DNA from: Nonomuraea jabiensis
GTDB lineage: Bacteria > Actinomycetota > Actinomycetes > Streptosporangiales > Streptosporangiaceae
Reading direction: 5' to 3'
NCBI RefSeq assembly: GCF_014204795.1
Contig: NZ_JACHMB010000001.1
Span: 7,762,501-7,826,500, forward strand
Length of the DNA stretch: 64,000 nt
The first letter of the stretch is position 1, and each line of letters opens with the position of its first letter. The position numbers were made by a program, and so were the translations under genes. Below the pieces are notes generated by a model. The model made no database searches. It was not told where the DNA came from and saw nothing but the letters and a program-made list of their open reading frames with translations. Below, piece by piece: positions 51,636 through 59,148 of this stretch.

Positions 51636-52164
51636 TCAGACGGTGAATTCGACTACCTGGGCCGGCGGCAGCCTCCCCGAGTAGTTGATCGTGTTCGTCG
51701 TCCGGCCCATGTAGCCGCTCCAGGCGTCCGAGCCGGACTCGCGCCCGCCGCCGGCCACGAGCGTGCCGCCCTGCTCCACGCTGGCCTCCAGGGCGGCGCG
51801 CAGGGCGGCGTGCGCGAGGCGGGCATGGCGGCGTGCGCGCGGCCGTTGATCAGCGGCCCGACGCGGGTGCCCGGCGCCATCGGGTTGCCGATCGGCAGCC
51901 GCGCGTACGCGTCGGTGAGCCGCTCGACCAGCGTGCCCCGGCTGGCGCGGGCACGGTCCGCCAGGCCAGGAACGCCTGCCCGGCCCGCTCCGCGGCGGTG
52001 TCGACCGCGCCAGGGTCAACCAAGTCCACCGCGGACAGCGGCCCACCGTTGATCGGCGAGGTCGCCGTGACGCCGCCGCCGAGCGCGCCCATGTCCACAC
52101 CGCAGCGCTTGGCGGTCTCCCGGGCCGTCGGGGCCGGCTCGTCGGCGCCGGGCAGCGCGGTCAT
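51636..52164 (-). pseudogene. Decayed aldehyde dehydrogenase, ALDH7/piperideine-6-carboxylate dehydrogenase type
   Basis: Read from the ATG at 52164, the first frame gives an ALDH7-like N-terminus ([20 protein letters not shown], then [14 protein letters not shown]). It then jumps to a late part of the family ([38 protein letters not shown]) in another frame. A third frame carries the true C-terminus ([38 protein letters not shown]). About 250-300 residues, including the catalytic Cys and Glu and the NAD site, are missing, and at least two frameshifts exist. It lies 16 bases after the FAD oxidase stop with an intact ribosome site, so it was once the second gene of that operon. Confidence 0.8.
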
Positions 52165-52180
52165 CCCCAGGATCTCCGTG

Positions 52181-53335
52181 TCAGACGATGTTGATCTCGG
52201 GCCTGGCCCCCGACAGGGCGAAGCGGCCCGCGTCGAAGCCGGTGACGTCCACGAACGGCGTCCGGTCCAGGTAGAGGTCACGGACCACCTCGCCGACGGC
52301 CGGGCTCATCAGGAAGCCGTGGCCGGAGAAGCCGGTGGCGTAGATGAACCGGTCGACGTCGCGGGCGGTGCCGATGAGGGCGTTGTGGTCCGGCGTCACC
52401 TCGTACAGGCCGGCCCAGCCGGTGGCGATGCCGGTCTCCATCAGCGCCGGGGCGCGGCGGGCCATGGCCTCGCCGAGCCTGGGCAGCCAGGCGTCGGAGC
52501 GGTCGAGCTTGAACCCCGGCGTCTCGTCGGGGTCGGACATGCCGAGCAGCAGCCCGGGGCCCTCGCGGTGGAAGTAGAACGTGGTGCCGAAGTCGATGGT
52601 GAACGCCATAGGCGGCAGGTCCGCGACCGGCTCGGTGACCAGAACCTGCCGGCGCAACGGGGTCACCGGCAGGTCGATCCCCACCCACTCGCCGACCGGC
52701 CGCGACCAGGCGCCCGCCGCGCAGATCACCGTGTCCGTCTCGATGCGGCCGCCCTCGGTCCGGACGGCGACGATGCGGCCGTCCACGACCTCGATGCCGG
52801 TCGCGGCGCAGTTCGGCAGCAGCCGCGCGCCCAGCCGCCGGGCCGCACCCGCGTAGCCGAGCACCACGGACTCGGGCGTGCAGTGGCCGTCGGTGGGGGA
52901 GTAGGCGGCGGCCAGCAGCCCGTCGGTGCCGATCAGCGGCGACAGCTCCTTGGCCTCCCGGACCGTGACCATCCGGCTGGGGACGCCGAGGTCGTTCTGG
53001 ATCGCCACGTTCTTCTCGAACTCGGCGACCGACCCGGGGGAGTCGAGCAGGAACAGGTAGCCGGGCTTGTGCAGGTCGATCTCCTGCCCGAAGCGCTCGG
53101 CGAAGGTCTCGAACGTCTCCAGGCTGCGTACGGCGAGCTCGATGTTGACCCGGTCGGAGAACTGCGCCCGCACGCCGCCGGCCGCCTTCGAGGTCGAGCC
53201 GGAGCCCAGCGGCCCCTTGTCGATGAGGACCACGTCGCTCACGCCGGCCGCGGCCAGCGCGTACGCCGAGCTGACGCCCATGGCGCCGCCTCCGATGATG
53301 ACCACCGAGGCCCGCGGGGGCAGGTCACGTCCCAT
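52181..53335 (-). CDS. FAD-dependent amine oxidase (DAO/sarcosine-oxidase-beta type), possible pipecolate oxidase
   Basis: 384 residues. The N-terminal dinucleotide fold VVIIGGGAMGVSSAYALAAA, SGSTSKAAGGVRAQF and the C-terminal GLYEVTPDHNALIGTA, then FIYATGFSGHGFLMSPAVGE, place it in the DAO family with glycine/sarcosine/proline-type substrates. Its neighbours (ALDH7 remnant downstream; D-2-hydroxyacid dehydrogenase and DUF1338 enzyme upstream) suggest L-pipecolate or a related cyclic imino acid as substrate, by analogy with AmaA of Pseudomonas. That is inference. ATG 53335 has GGAGA upstream; the left end of a tnpB transposon begins about 15-20 bases beyond the start, separating it from any older promoter. 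Confidence 0.85.
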   Translation of the reverse strand: MGRDLPPRASVVIIGGGAMGVSSAYALAAAGVSDVVLIDKGPLGSGSTSKAAGGVRAQFSDRVNIELAVRSLETFETFAERFGQEIDLHKPGYLFLLDSPGSVAEFEKNVAIQNDLGVPSRMVTVREAKELSPLIGTDGLLAAAYSPTDGHCTPESVVLGYAGAARRLGARLLPNCAATGIEVVDGRIVAVRTEGGRIETDTVICAAGAWSRPVGEWVGIDLPVTPLRRQVLVTEPVADLPPMAFTIDFGTTFYFHREGPGLLLGMSDPDETPGFKLDRSDAWLPRLGEAMARRAPALMETGIATGWAGLYEVTPDHNALIGTARDVDRFIYATGFSGHGFLMSPAVGEVVRDLYLDRTPFVDVTGFDAGRFALSGARPEINIV

Positions 53336-53353
53336 CAGAGTCTCCGGAGGGAA

Positions 53354-53373
53354 CCGTCGTCTTCAGGCGACGG
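53354..53373 (+). repeat. Left-end hairpin of the tnpB element
   Basis: Arms CCGTCGTC and GGCGACGG around a TTCA loop, seven pairs plus one G-T wobble. Resembles the right-end hairpin at 54716-54735. Confidence 0.55.
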
Positions 53374-53511
53374 GGGAATCGGGAGCGGGAGGGCCGTCAA
53401 GGGCCGAGTGTGCCCTGATCTGTCAGGTCCGGGTGCCACAGCTTTCCTTCCGGGTTTGTCGGTGCCAGGCGATATCGTGGTGGTCTCGTTACCGAGCGTG
53501 GGGGGTGGGGT

Positions 53512-54708
53512 GTGCGCAGATCATTCAAGTTCCTGCTGCGCCCCACCGGCAAGCAGGCCGCCGCGCTCGCGCAGTGCCTGGAAGACCACCGTCAGCTGTA
53601 CAACGCCGCTCTCGAACACCGCCGTACGGCCTACCGCAAAGCCGGGGTGACGGTGCGCTACGGCGAGCAGTCGGCCGATCTGAAGCACATCCGCGCCGAC
53701 GACCCCGACGGTCAGGGCCGATGGTCGTTCTCCTCCCAGCAGGCCACGCTCCGCCGTCTTGACAAGGCCTACCGGGCGTTCTTCGACCGCGTCAAAGCAG
53801 GCCGCACGCCAGGCTTTCCGCGTTTCAAGGGGCGGGGCCGGTTCGACACGGTCCAGTGGCCCAAGGACGGCGACGGCTGCCGGTGGCACTCCCAACCCGA
53901 GCACCCGACAGCGACCTACGTGCGGTTGCAGGGCATCGGGCATGTCCGGGCCCACCAGCACCGCCGAGTGCTCGGCACCGTCAAGACGATCAGTATCAAG
54001 CGGGAAGGCGCCCGCCGGTTCGTCGTGCTGTCGTGCGATGAGGTGCCCGCACCCACCCTTCCCGCCACGGGCGCGGTCGCGGGTGTTGACATGGGTGTCG
54101 CCTGGCTGGCCACGACCAGCGACGGCGACCACCTCGACAACCAGCGCCACCTCGCCGCCTGCGCGAGCCGGCTGGCAGCGGCCCAGCGGAAGCTGGCCGG
54201 TAAGAAGCGAGGATCCCAGCGGCGCGGTAAGGCCGTCGCGCGGGTGGCGGCCCTGCATGCCACGGTGCGGCGGCAACGCCTTGATGCGGCGCACAAGGCC
54301 GCGCTCGCGCTGGTTCGCGGCTACGACGTGATCGTGCATGAAGCGCTGAATGTGGCGGGCATGACCCGGCGTGCCGCGCCGCAACCGGACGGTGAAGGCG
54401 GCTACCTGCCTAACAGGCAAGCGGCTAAATCGGGGCTGAACAAGAGCATTCTCGACGCGGGTTGGTCGGCGTTCTTGACGATCCTGTCGCACAAGGCTGA
54501 AAGCGCCGGTCGACAGCTGATCGCGGTGAACCCGGCCAACACCTCCCGTACGTGCTCGCGCTGCGGGCACTGCGCGAAGGACAACCGCGTCACCCAGGCC
54601 GTCTTCCGACGTACGGGGTGCGGGCACGAGGCGCACGCCGACGTGAACGCGGCGATCAACATCTTGAGGGCAGGGCTTGCCCTTCGTGAGGCTGCGCAAG
54701 CGGCTTAG
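53512..54708 (+). CDS. tnpB: TnpB, RNA-guided nuclease of IS605-type element, zinc knuckle damaged
   Basis: 398 residues. The RuvC-like active site is complete: D193 in AVAGVDMGVAWLATT, E277 in VIVHEALNVAGM and D377 in HEAHADVNAAINI. The N-terminal helical region (RRSFKFLLRPTGKQAAALAQ) is family-typical. The zinc finger is incomplete: CSRCG (348, 351) is present, but the partner pair reads FRRTGCGH, with Arg367 where Cys is expected before C370. A single TGT-to-CGT change would explain it. TnpB cuts DNA guided by an omega RNA made from the element's 3' end. GTG 53512 follows a G-rich site. Activity is doubtful because of the lost ligand. Confidence 0.88.
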   Translation: MRRSFKFLLRPTGKQAAALAQCLEDHRQLYNAALEHRRTAYRKAGVTVRYGEQSADLKHIRADDPDGQGRWSFSSQQATLRRLDKAYRAFFDRVKAGRTPGFPRFKGRGRFDTVQWPKDGDGCRWHSQPEHPTATYVRLQGIGHVRAHQHRRVLGTVKTISIKREGARRFVVLSCDEVPAPTLPATGAVAGVDMGVAWLATTSDGDHLDNQRHLAACASRLAAAQRKLAGKKRGSQRRGKAVARVAALHATVRRQRLDAAHKAALALVRGYDVIVHEALNVAGMTRRAAPQPDGEGGYLPNRQAAKSGLNKSILDAGWSAFLTILSHKAESAGRQLIAVNPANTSRTCSRCGHCAKDNRVTQAVFRRTGCGHEAHADVNAAINILRAGLALREAAQAA

Positions 54709-54744
54709 CGAGAAGCCGCTCCCTTCAGGGAACGGAGGAGTCAC
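54590..54744 (+). ncRNA. Candidate omega RNA region at the tnpB 3' end
   Basis: By rule for this family, the guide scaffold overlaps the end of tnpB and extends to the right end of the element. Here that includes the hairpin at 54716-54735 and would use the bases after 54744 as guide. No independent sequence evidence beyond position and the hairpin. Confidence 0.3.
54716..54735 (+). repeat. Right-end hairpin of the tnpB element
   Basis: CCGCTCCC-TTCA-GGGAACGG, seven pairs with one C-A mismatch, just past the tnpB stop. Same loop as the left end. Confidence 0.55.
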
Positions 54745-54778
54745 TGATCGGCTTCCTTCCCAGCGAGCGGATCATCGG

Positions 54779-57622
54779 TTACGGCAGCCGGTCGGCGAGG
54801 AGCTGGGCCAGATGAGTGCCCCGCCGGGCCGACAGATCGGCGATCTGGGTGCGGCAGGAGAACCCGTCGGCGAGCACGGCCGTCCCCGGCCCGGCGTCCC
54901 GGATCGCCGGCAGCAGCTGGTGCTCGGCCACCGCCACGGACACGTCGTAATGCCCCTTCTCGACGCCGAAGTTGCCCGCCAGCCCGCAGCACCCGCCCAG
55001 CCGGCTCACCCGCGCGCCCGCCTCCCGCAGCAGCCGCAGGTCCTGCTCCCAGCCCATGACGGCGTGGTGGTGGCAGTGCGGCTGGGCCACCACCGTCACC
55101 CCGTCGAGCGGGGGCGGCCGCCAGCCGGGCGTGCCGGACAGCAGCTCGGCCAGCGTGCGGGTCATGCCCGCCACCGGCCCGGCCACCGCCTCGTCCAGCA
55201 GCTCCAGCGCGTCCGAGCGCAGCACGGCCGCGCAGGAGGGCTCCATCCCCACGATCGGCACGCCCTGCCCGGCAGCCTCGGCCAGCTCGGCGACCGTGCG
55301 GCCCAGGATGGCCCGGGCCGCGTCCAGCTGGCCGGTGGAGATCCACGTGAGCGCGCAGCACTGGCGGCGCCCGCTGATCTGCGGGCGGTAGCCGGCGGCC
55401 TCCAGCACCTTCACCGTCGCCCGGCCGATCTCCGGCGCGAAATGGTCGGTGAAGGTGTCGACGAACAGCATCACCGGCCTGCCCCCGGTTGGGCTGGACA
55501 TCGGCCGCCGCCGCTCGAACCAGGCCCGGAACGTCTCCCGCGCGAACTCCGGGAGCCCGCGCCGCCGGTCCACCCCGGCCAGCGCCGGCAGCCCCGGCAC
55601 CCGCATGAGCGCGTTCACCGCCCGCGGCATCCTGCTCGCCAGCCGCGCCCAGCGCGGCAGCCGCCCCAGGGAGTAGTGCGTGAGCGGGCGGACGCGCCCC
55701 TTGTAGGTCTGGTGGAGCACCTCCGACTTGTACGCGGCCATGTCGATCCCCGTCGGGCAGTCCGAGGCGCAGCCCTTGCAGGACAGGCAGAGGTCGAGGG
55801 CCTCGTGGACCTCGGGAGAGCGCCAGCCGCCGGTGACGTCCGAGCCGTTGATCATCTCCTGGAGCACCCGGGCGCGGCCCCGGGTGGAGTCCTTCTCCTC
55901 CCGGGTGGCCAGGTAGGAGGGGCACATCACCCCGCCGGCCGCGGTGTTGTCGGCCCGGCACTTGCCCACGCCCGTGCAGCGGTGCACGGCCTGGCCGAAG
56001 TCGCCGCCGTCGTGGCGGTAGGCCAGGGCCAGGCCCTCGCGCACCGGGCGGGCGGCCGGGACGCGCAGGTCGGCGTCCAGGGGGCGAGGCCGTACGAGCA
56101 CACCGGGGTTGAGCACGTCGCCCGGGTCGAAGATCGCCTTGACCCCGGCGAACAGGTCGATCGCCGCCTGCGAGTACATGAGCGGCAGCAGCTCGCTGCG
56201 GGCGCGGCCGTCTCCGTGCTCGCCGGACAGCGAGCCGCCGTAGCCGGCGACCAGCGTGGCCGCGGCCACCAGGAAGTCCCTGAACGTCACGCGCCCGCCC
56301 GGCCGGTCCAGCGGCACGTCGAGCCGGATGTGCAGGCAGCCGTCGCCGAAGTGCCCGTACGGCAGGCCGGTCAGGCCGTGCCCGGCCAGCAGCGCCTCGA
56401 AGTCGCGCAGGTAGCGGCCCAGCATCTCGGGCGGCACGGAGGCGTCCTCCCAGCCCGCGTGGGCCGGCCGCCCGGCGGGGCTGCGTCCCGACAGGCCCGC
56501 GCCGTCCTCACGGATGCGCCAGAGCGCCACGGACTCGGCCGGATCGGTGACGACCAGGGCGTCCTCGCCGCCGGCCGCCAGCCGGGCGGCCCGCTCCAGC
56601 ACCTCCGCCTCGTCGTCGCCCGCGATCTCGACGAACAGCCAGGCCGCGCCGCGCGGCAGCGGCGGCACGGCGCCGGGGCCCCGCCGCAGGCGCACCACGT
56701 CGACGATGCGCGCGTCGATGCCCTCGCAGGCCGTCGGCCGGTGCTCCAGCACTCCCGGCGCGGCGTCCCCGGCGGCGGCGATGTCGGCGTAGCCGAGCAC
56801 GACCAGGGCGCGGTACGCCGGATCGGTCACCAGCCGCACCGTCGCCTCCGTGAGCACCGCCAGCGTGCCCTCGCTGCCGACCAGCAGGCGGGCCACGTCG
56901 AACCCGCGCTCCGGCAGCAGGTGCTCCAGCGCGTATCCGGACATCTGCCGCCCGAACCGGCCGAACTCGGTCCTGATCGTGGCCAGGTTGGCCATCGCGA
57001 GGTCCCGCAGCGCGGCCGGGATGCCCTGCGCGGGCAGGTCCGGCGCGGCAGGGGCGCCCTGAGCGGGCAGGAGCTGGCCGGGCAGGTCCAGTGCGGTCCC
57101 GTCGCCGGTCACGGCCTTGAGCCCGGCGACGTTGTCGGACGTGCGGCCGTAGCCGAGCGTCCTGGAGCCGCAGGCGTTGTTGCCGATCATGCCGCCGATC
57201 GTGCACCGGGTGTGGGTGGACGGGTCGGGGCCGAACCTGAGCCCGTACGGGGCCGCCGCCCGCTGCAGGGCCGCCTGGACCACGCCCGGCTGCACCACCG
57301 CCGTGCGGGTCTCGGCGTCGACCCGCAGCACCTGGTTCATGTGGCGGCTGAAGTCCAGCACCAGGCCGGGGCCGACCGCGTTTCCGGCGACCGACGTGCC
57401 GCCGCCGCGCGCGGTGAGGGGGATCTCGTGGCGCGCGCACAGCTCGACCGCCGCGGCCACGTCCTCGGCGGACCGGGGCCGGGCCACCAGCAGCGGCGGC
57501 ACCCGGTAGAGGGAGGCGTCGGAGGAGTGGAGCGCCCGGGACGTGGGGTCGTCCAGCACGTCGGTGATCCCGCGACGGCGAAGGTCGGTCGCGAGAGCGG
57601 CAGCGCGGTCCATGAGTAGCAT
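54779..57622 (-). CDS. Fused FAD/Fe-S D-2-hydroxyacid dehydrogenase (D-2-hydroxyglutarate dehydrogenase, YdiJ type)
   Basis: 947 residues. The GlcD-like half (about 1-530) has a VAO-type FAD-binding domain (IPLTARGGGTSVAGNAVGPG, FGPDPSTHTRCTIGGMIGNN) and FAD-oxidase C-domain (YGHFGDGCLHIRLD, SGEHGDGRARSELL). The second half has ferredoxin-like 4Fe-4S ligands (CTGVGKC, CLSCKGCASDCPTG) and two CCG-type domains (RRQCCALTW, LGGCCGLAGNFG). This is the YdiJ-type fused layout of D-2-hydroxyglutarate dehydrogenases. Opposite the DUF1338 gene whose enzyme makes D-2-hydroxyglutarate, the role is very likely to oxidise that product to 2-oxoglutarate. ATG 57622 lies within an operator palindrome; ATG 57613 is an alternative. 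Confidence 0.88.
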   Translation of the reverse strand: MLLMDRAAALATDLRRRGITDVLDDPTSRALHSSDASLYRVPPLLVARPRSAEDVAAAVELCARHEIPLTARGGGTSVAGNAVGPGLVLDFSRHMNQVLRVDAETRTAVVQPGVVQAALQRAAAPYGLRFGPDPSTHTRCTIGGMIGNNACGSRTLGYGRTSDNVAGLKAVTGDGTALDLPGQLLPAQGAPAAPDLPAQGIPAALRDLAMANLATIRTEFGRFGRQMSGYALEHLLPERGFDVARLLVGSEGTLAVLTEATVRLVTDPAYRALVVLGYADIAAAGDAAPGVLEHRPTACEGIDARIVDVVRLRRGPGAVPPLPRGAAWLFVEIAGDDEAEVLERAARLAAGGEDALVVTDPAESVALWRIREDGAGLSGRSPAGRPAHAGWEDASVPPEMLGRYLRDFEALLAGHGLTGLPYGHFGDGCLHIRLDVPLDRPGGRVTFRDFLVAAATLVAGYGGSLSGEHGDGRARSELLPLMYSQAAIDLFAGVKAIFDPGDVLNPGVLVRPRPLDADLRVPAARPVREGLALAYRHDGGDFGQAVHRCTGVGKCRADNTAAGGVMCPSYLATREEKDSTRGRARVLQEMINGSDVTGGWRSPEVHEALDLCLSCKGCASDCPTGIDMAAYKSEVLHQTYKGRVRPLTHYSLGRLPRWARLASRMPRAVNALMRVPGLPALAGVDRRRGLPEFARETFRAWFERRRPMSSPTGGRPVMLFVDTFTDHFAPEIGRATVKVLEAAGYRPQISGRRQCCALTWISTGQLDAARAILGRTVAELAEAAGQGVPIVGMEPSCAAVLRSDALELLDEAVAGPVAGMTRTLAELLSGTPGWRPPPLDGVTVVAQPHCHHHAVMGWEQDLRLLREAGARVSRLGGCCGLAGNFGVEKGHYDVSVAVAEHQLLPAIRDAGPGTAVLADGFSCRTQIADLSARRGTHLAQLLADRLP

Positions 57623-57650
57623 GCTACATGCGACTCCTGTAGCATGCTAC
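57616..57650. promoter_or_regulatory. Paired operators GTAGCATGCTAC in the dehydrogenase/hglS divergent promoter
   Basis: Two identical, perfect 12-base palindromes at 57616-57627 and 57639-57650, 23 bases apart start to start (about two turns). The GTA-n-TAC shape suits a GntR/FadR-type dimer, and such a gene lies at 59149-59904. One copy covers the ATG of the dehydrogenase; the other is 31 bases upstream of the hglS start. Confidence 0.75.
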
Positions 57651-57680
57651 GCGCTTCCGGCGGCGAGGAGAGAAGGCACG

Positions 57681-59087
57681 ATGGTCGACGCGACCGCACT
57701 CCGGGCGGCTTTCGCCCGGCGCCTGTCAGCGATGTACGGCACCGAGGTCCCCGCGTACAACACCCTCGTCGACGTCGCGCAGGAGGTGAACCGCGAGGTG
57801 CTGGCCCGGATGGGCGCCGACGCCGAACGCCTCGGCTCCATCGGCCGCGTCACCGCCGAGCGGCACGGCGCGATCCGCGTCGGCACCCCGGCCGAGCTGG
57901 CGCAGGTCGCGCGGATCTTCGGCGCGATGGGCATGTACCCCGTCGGCTACTACGACCTGCGCGAGGCGGCCGGCAGCTCCGTGCCCGTCGTCTCCACCGC
58001 CTTCCGCCCGGTGGACGAGGCCGAGCTGGCCGCCAACCCCTTCCGCGTGTTCACCTCCATGCTGGTGACGGGCGACCGGCGGTTCTTCGGCGCGGACCTG
58101 GAGCGCCGGCTCGGCGAGTTCCTGGGGGCGCGCCGGCTGTTCCCGCCGCGCCTGCTCGACCTGGCCGACCGCGCCGAGGCCGAGGGCGGCCTGGACGGCG
58201 AGGCGGCCGAGGAGTTCCTGACGCTCGCCACGCGGGCGTTCGAGCTGTCCGCCGAGCCGGTCTCCCGCAGCTGGTACGCCGAGCTCGAACGCGTGTCCTC
58301 CGTGGCCGCCGACATCGGCGGCGTGGCCTCCACGCACGTCAACCACCTGACCCCGCGCGTGCTCGACATCGACGCCCTCTACGCCCGCATGAGCGAGCGC
58401 GGCATCACCATGATCGACGCCATCCAGGGGCCGCCCCGCTGGGACGGCCCCGACCTCCTGCTGCGCCAGACGTCCTTCCGGGCGCTGGCCGAGCCGCGGC
58501 TGTTCAGGGAGGACGACGGCCGGGTCGTCCAGGACGACCTGCGGGTGCGGTTCGGGGAGGTGGAGGCGCGCGGCATCGCCGTGACGCCCGCCGGACGCGC
58601 GCTCTACGACGAGCTGTCGGCCGAGCTGGACGCGCTGCTCGCCGGGCAGCAGGTCACCGCGGAGGAGCGCAACGCCGCCGGGGCCAAGTTGTGGGCTGAC
58701 CGGGTGCCGCGCGGCGAGGCCGAGCTGATCGCGGGCGACCTCGCGTACTTCACCTTCCACGTCCTCGACGCCCGCCCCGGCGGCGCCGCGCCCGCCGACC
58801 TCGCGACCCTCCTGGCCGACGGGTGGGTCGGCGCCCGGCCCATCGTGTACGAGGACTTCCTGCCGCGCTCGGCCGCCGGCATCTTCCAGTCCAACCTGAC
58901 CTCCGACGGCGCCAAGGACGTGACGGCGGCGGGCGCCGACTTCGGCCCCGAGGCGCTGGCCGCGGTGCTCGGACGCCCGCTGCACGACCCCTACGAGCTG
59001 TACGCGTCGATCCGGGCGGCGTCGCTGGCCCGCGTCCGCGCCGACCTCGGCCTGACCCGGGAGATCACCCTGCCCCCGGCCCGTTAG
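57681..59087 (+). CDS. hglS: 2-oxoadipate dioxygenase/decarboxylase (DUF1338, HglS/YdcJ)
   Basis: 468 residues of the DUF1338 family, a VOC-fold iron enzyme that turns 2-oxoadipate into D-2-hydroxyglutarate and CO2 in lysine breakdown. Probable metal ligands by comparison with the Pseudomonas enzyme: H62 in AERHGAIRVGTPAEL, H219 or H222 in STHVNHLTPRVLDID and E293 in VRFGEVEARGIA; R66 fits the substrate arginine. Family length is about 450-470. ATG 57681 is preceded by GGAGAGAAGG. It is divergent from the D-2-hydroxyglutarate dehydrogenase with paired operators between, and upstream of a convergent GntR regulator. Confidence 0.85.
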   Translation: MVDATALRAAFARRLSAMYGTEVPAYNTLVDVAQEVNREVLARMGADAERLGSIGRVTAERHGAIRVGTPAELAQVARIFGAMGMYPVGYYDLREAAGSSVPVVSTAFRPVDEAELAANPFRVFTSMLVTGDRRFFGADLERRLGEFLGARRLFPPRLLDLADRAEAEGGLDGEAAEEFLTLATRAFELSAEPVSRSWYAELERVSSVAADIGGVASTHVNHLTPRVLDIDALYARMSERGITMIDAIQGPPRWDGPDLLLRQTSFRALAEPRLFREDDGRVVQDDLRVRFGEVEARGIAVTPAGRALYDELSAELDALLAGQQVTAEERNAAGAKLWADRVPRGEAELIAGDLAYFTFHVLDARPGGAAPADLATLLADGWVGARPIVYEDFLPRSAAGIFQSNLTSDGAKDVTAAGADFGPEALAAVLGRPLHDPYELYASIRAASLARVRADLGLTREITLPPAR

Positions 59088-59148
59088 CCCGGCCGCGACT
59101 GTCGACGAGGGCTCGCCAGCTTGGCTCCGGCTCGTCGACGATGGCCCC

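Larger units (their letters stand above)
53351..54744 (+). mobile_element. IS605/IS1341-type tnpB-only element
   Basis: A lone tnpB gene with hairpin-bearing ends: 53354-53373 and 54716-54735 both fold with a TTCA loop. The right end reads GGAACGGAGGAGTCAC, similar in style to other actinomycete elements. No tnpA is present, so the element would depend on a helper in trans. The outer boundaries are approximate. It lies between two genes on the opposite strand that seem to belong to one pathway. Confidence 0.7.

Noticed and set aside
53400-53511. IS605 tnpA fragment upstream of tnpB
   Set aside because: No HUH motif or open frame of suitable length could be read on either strand.
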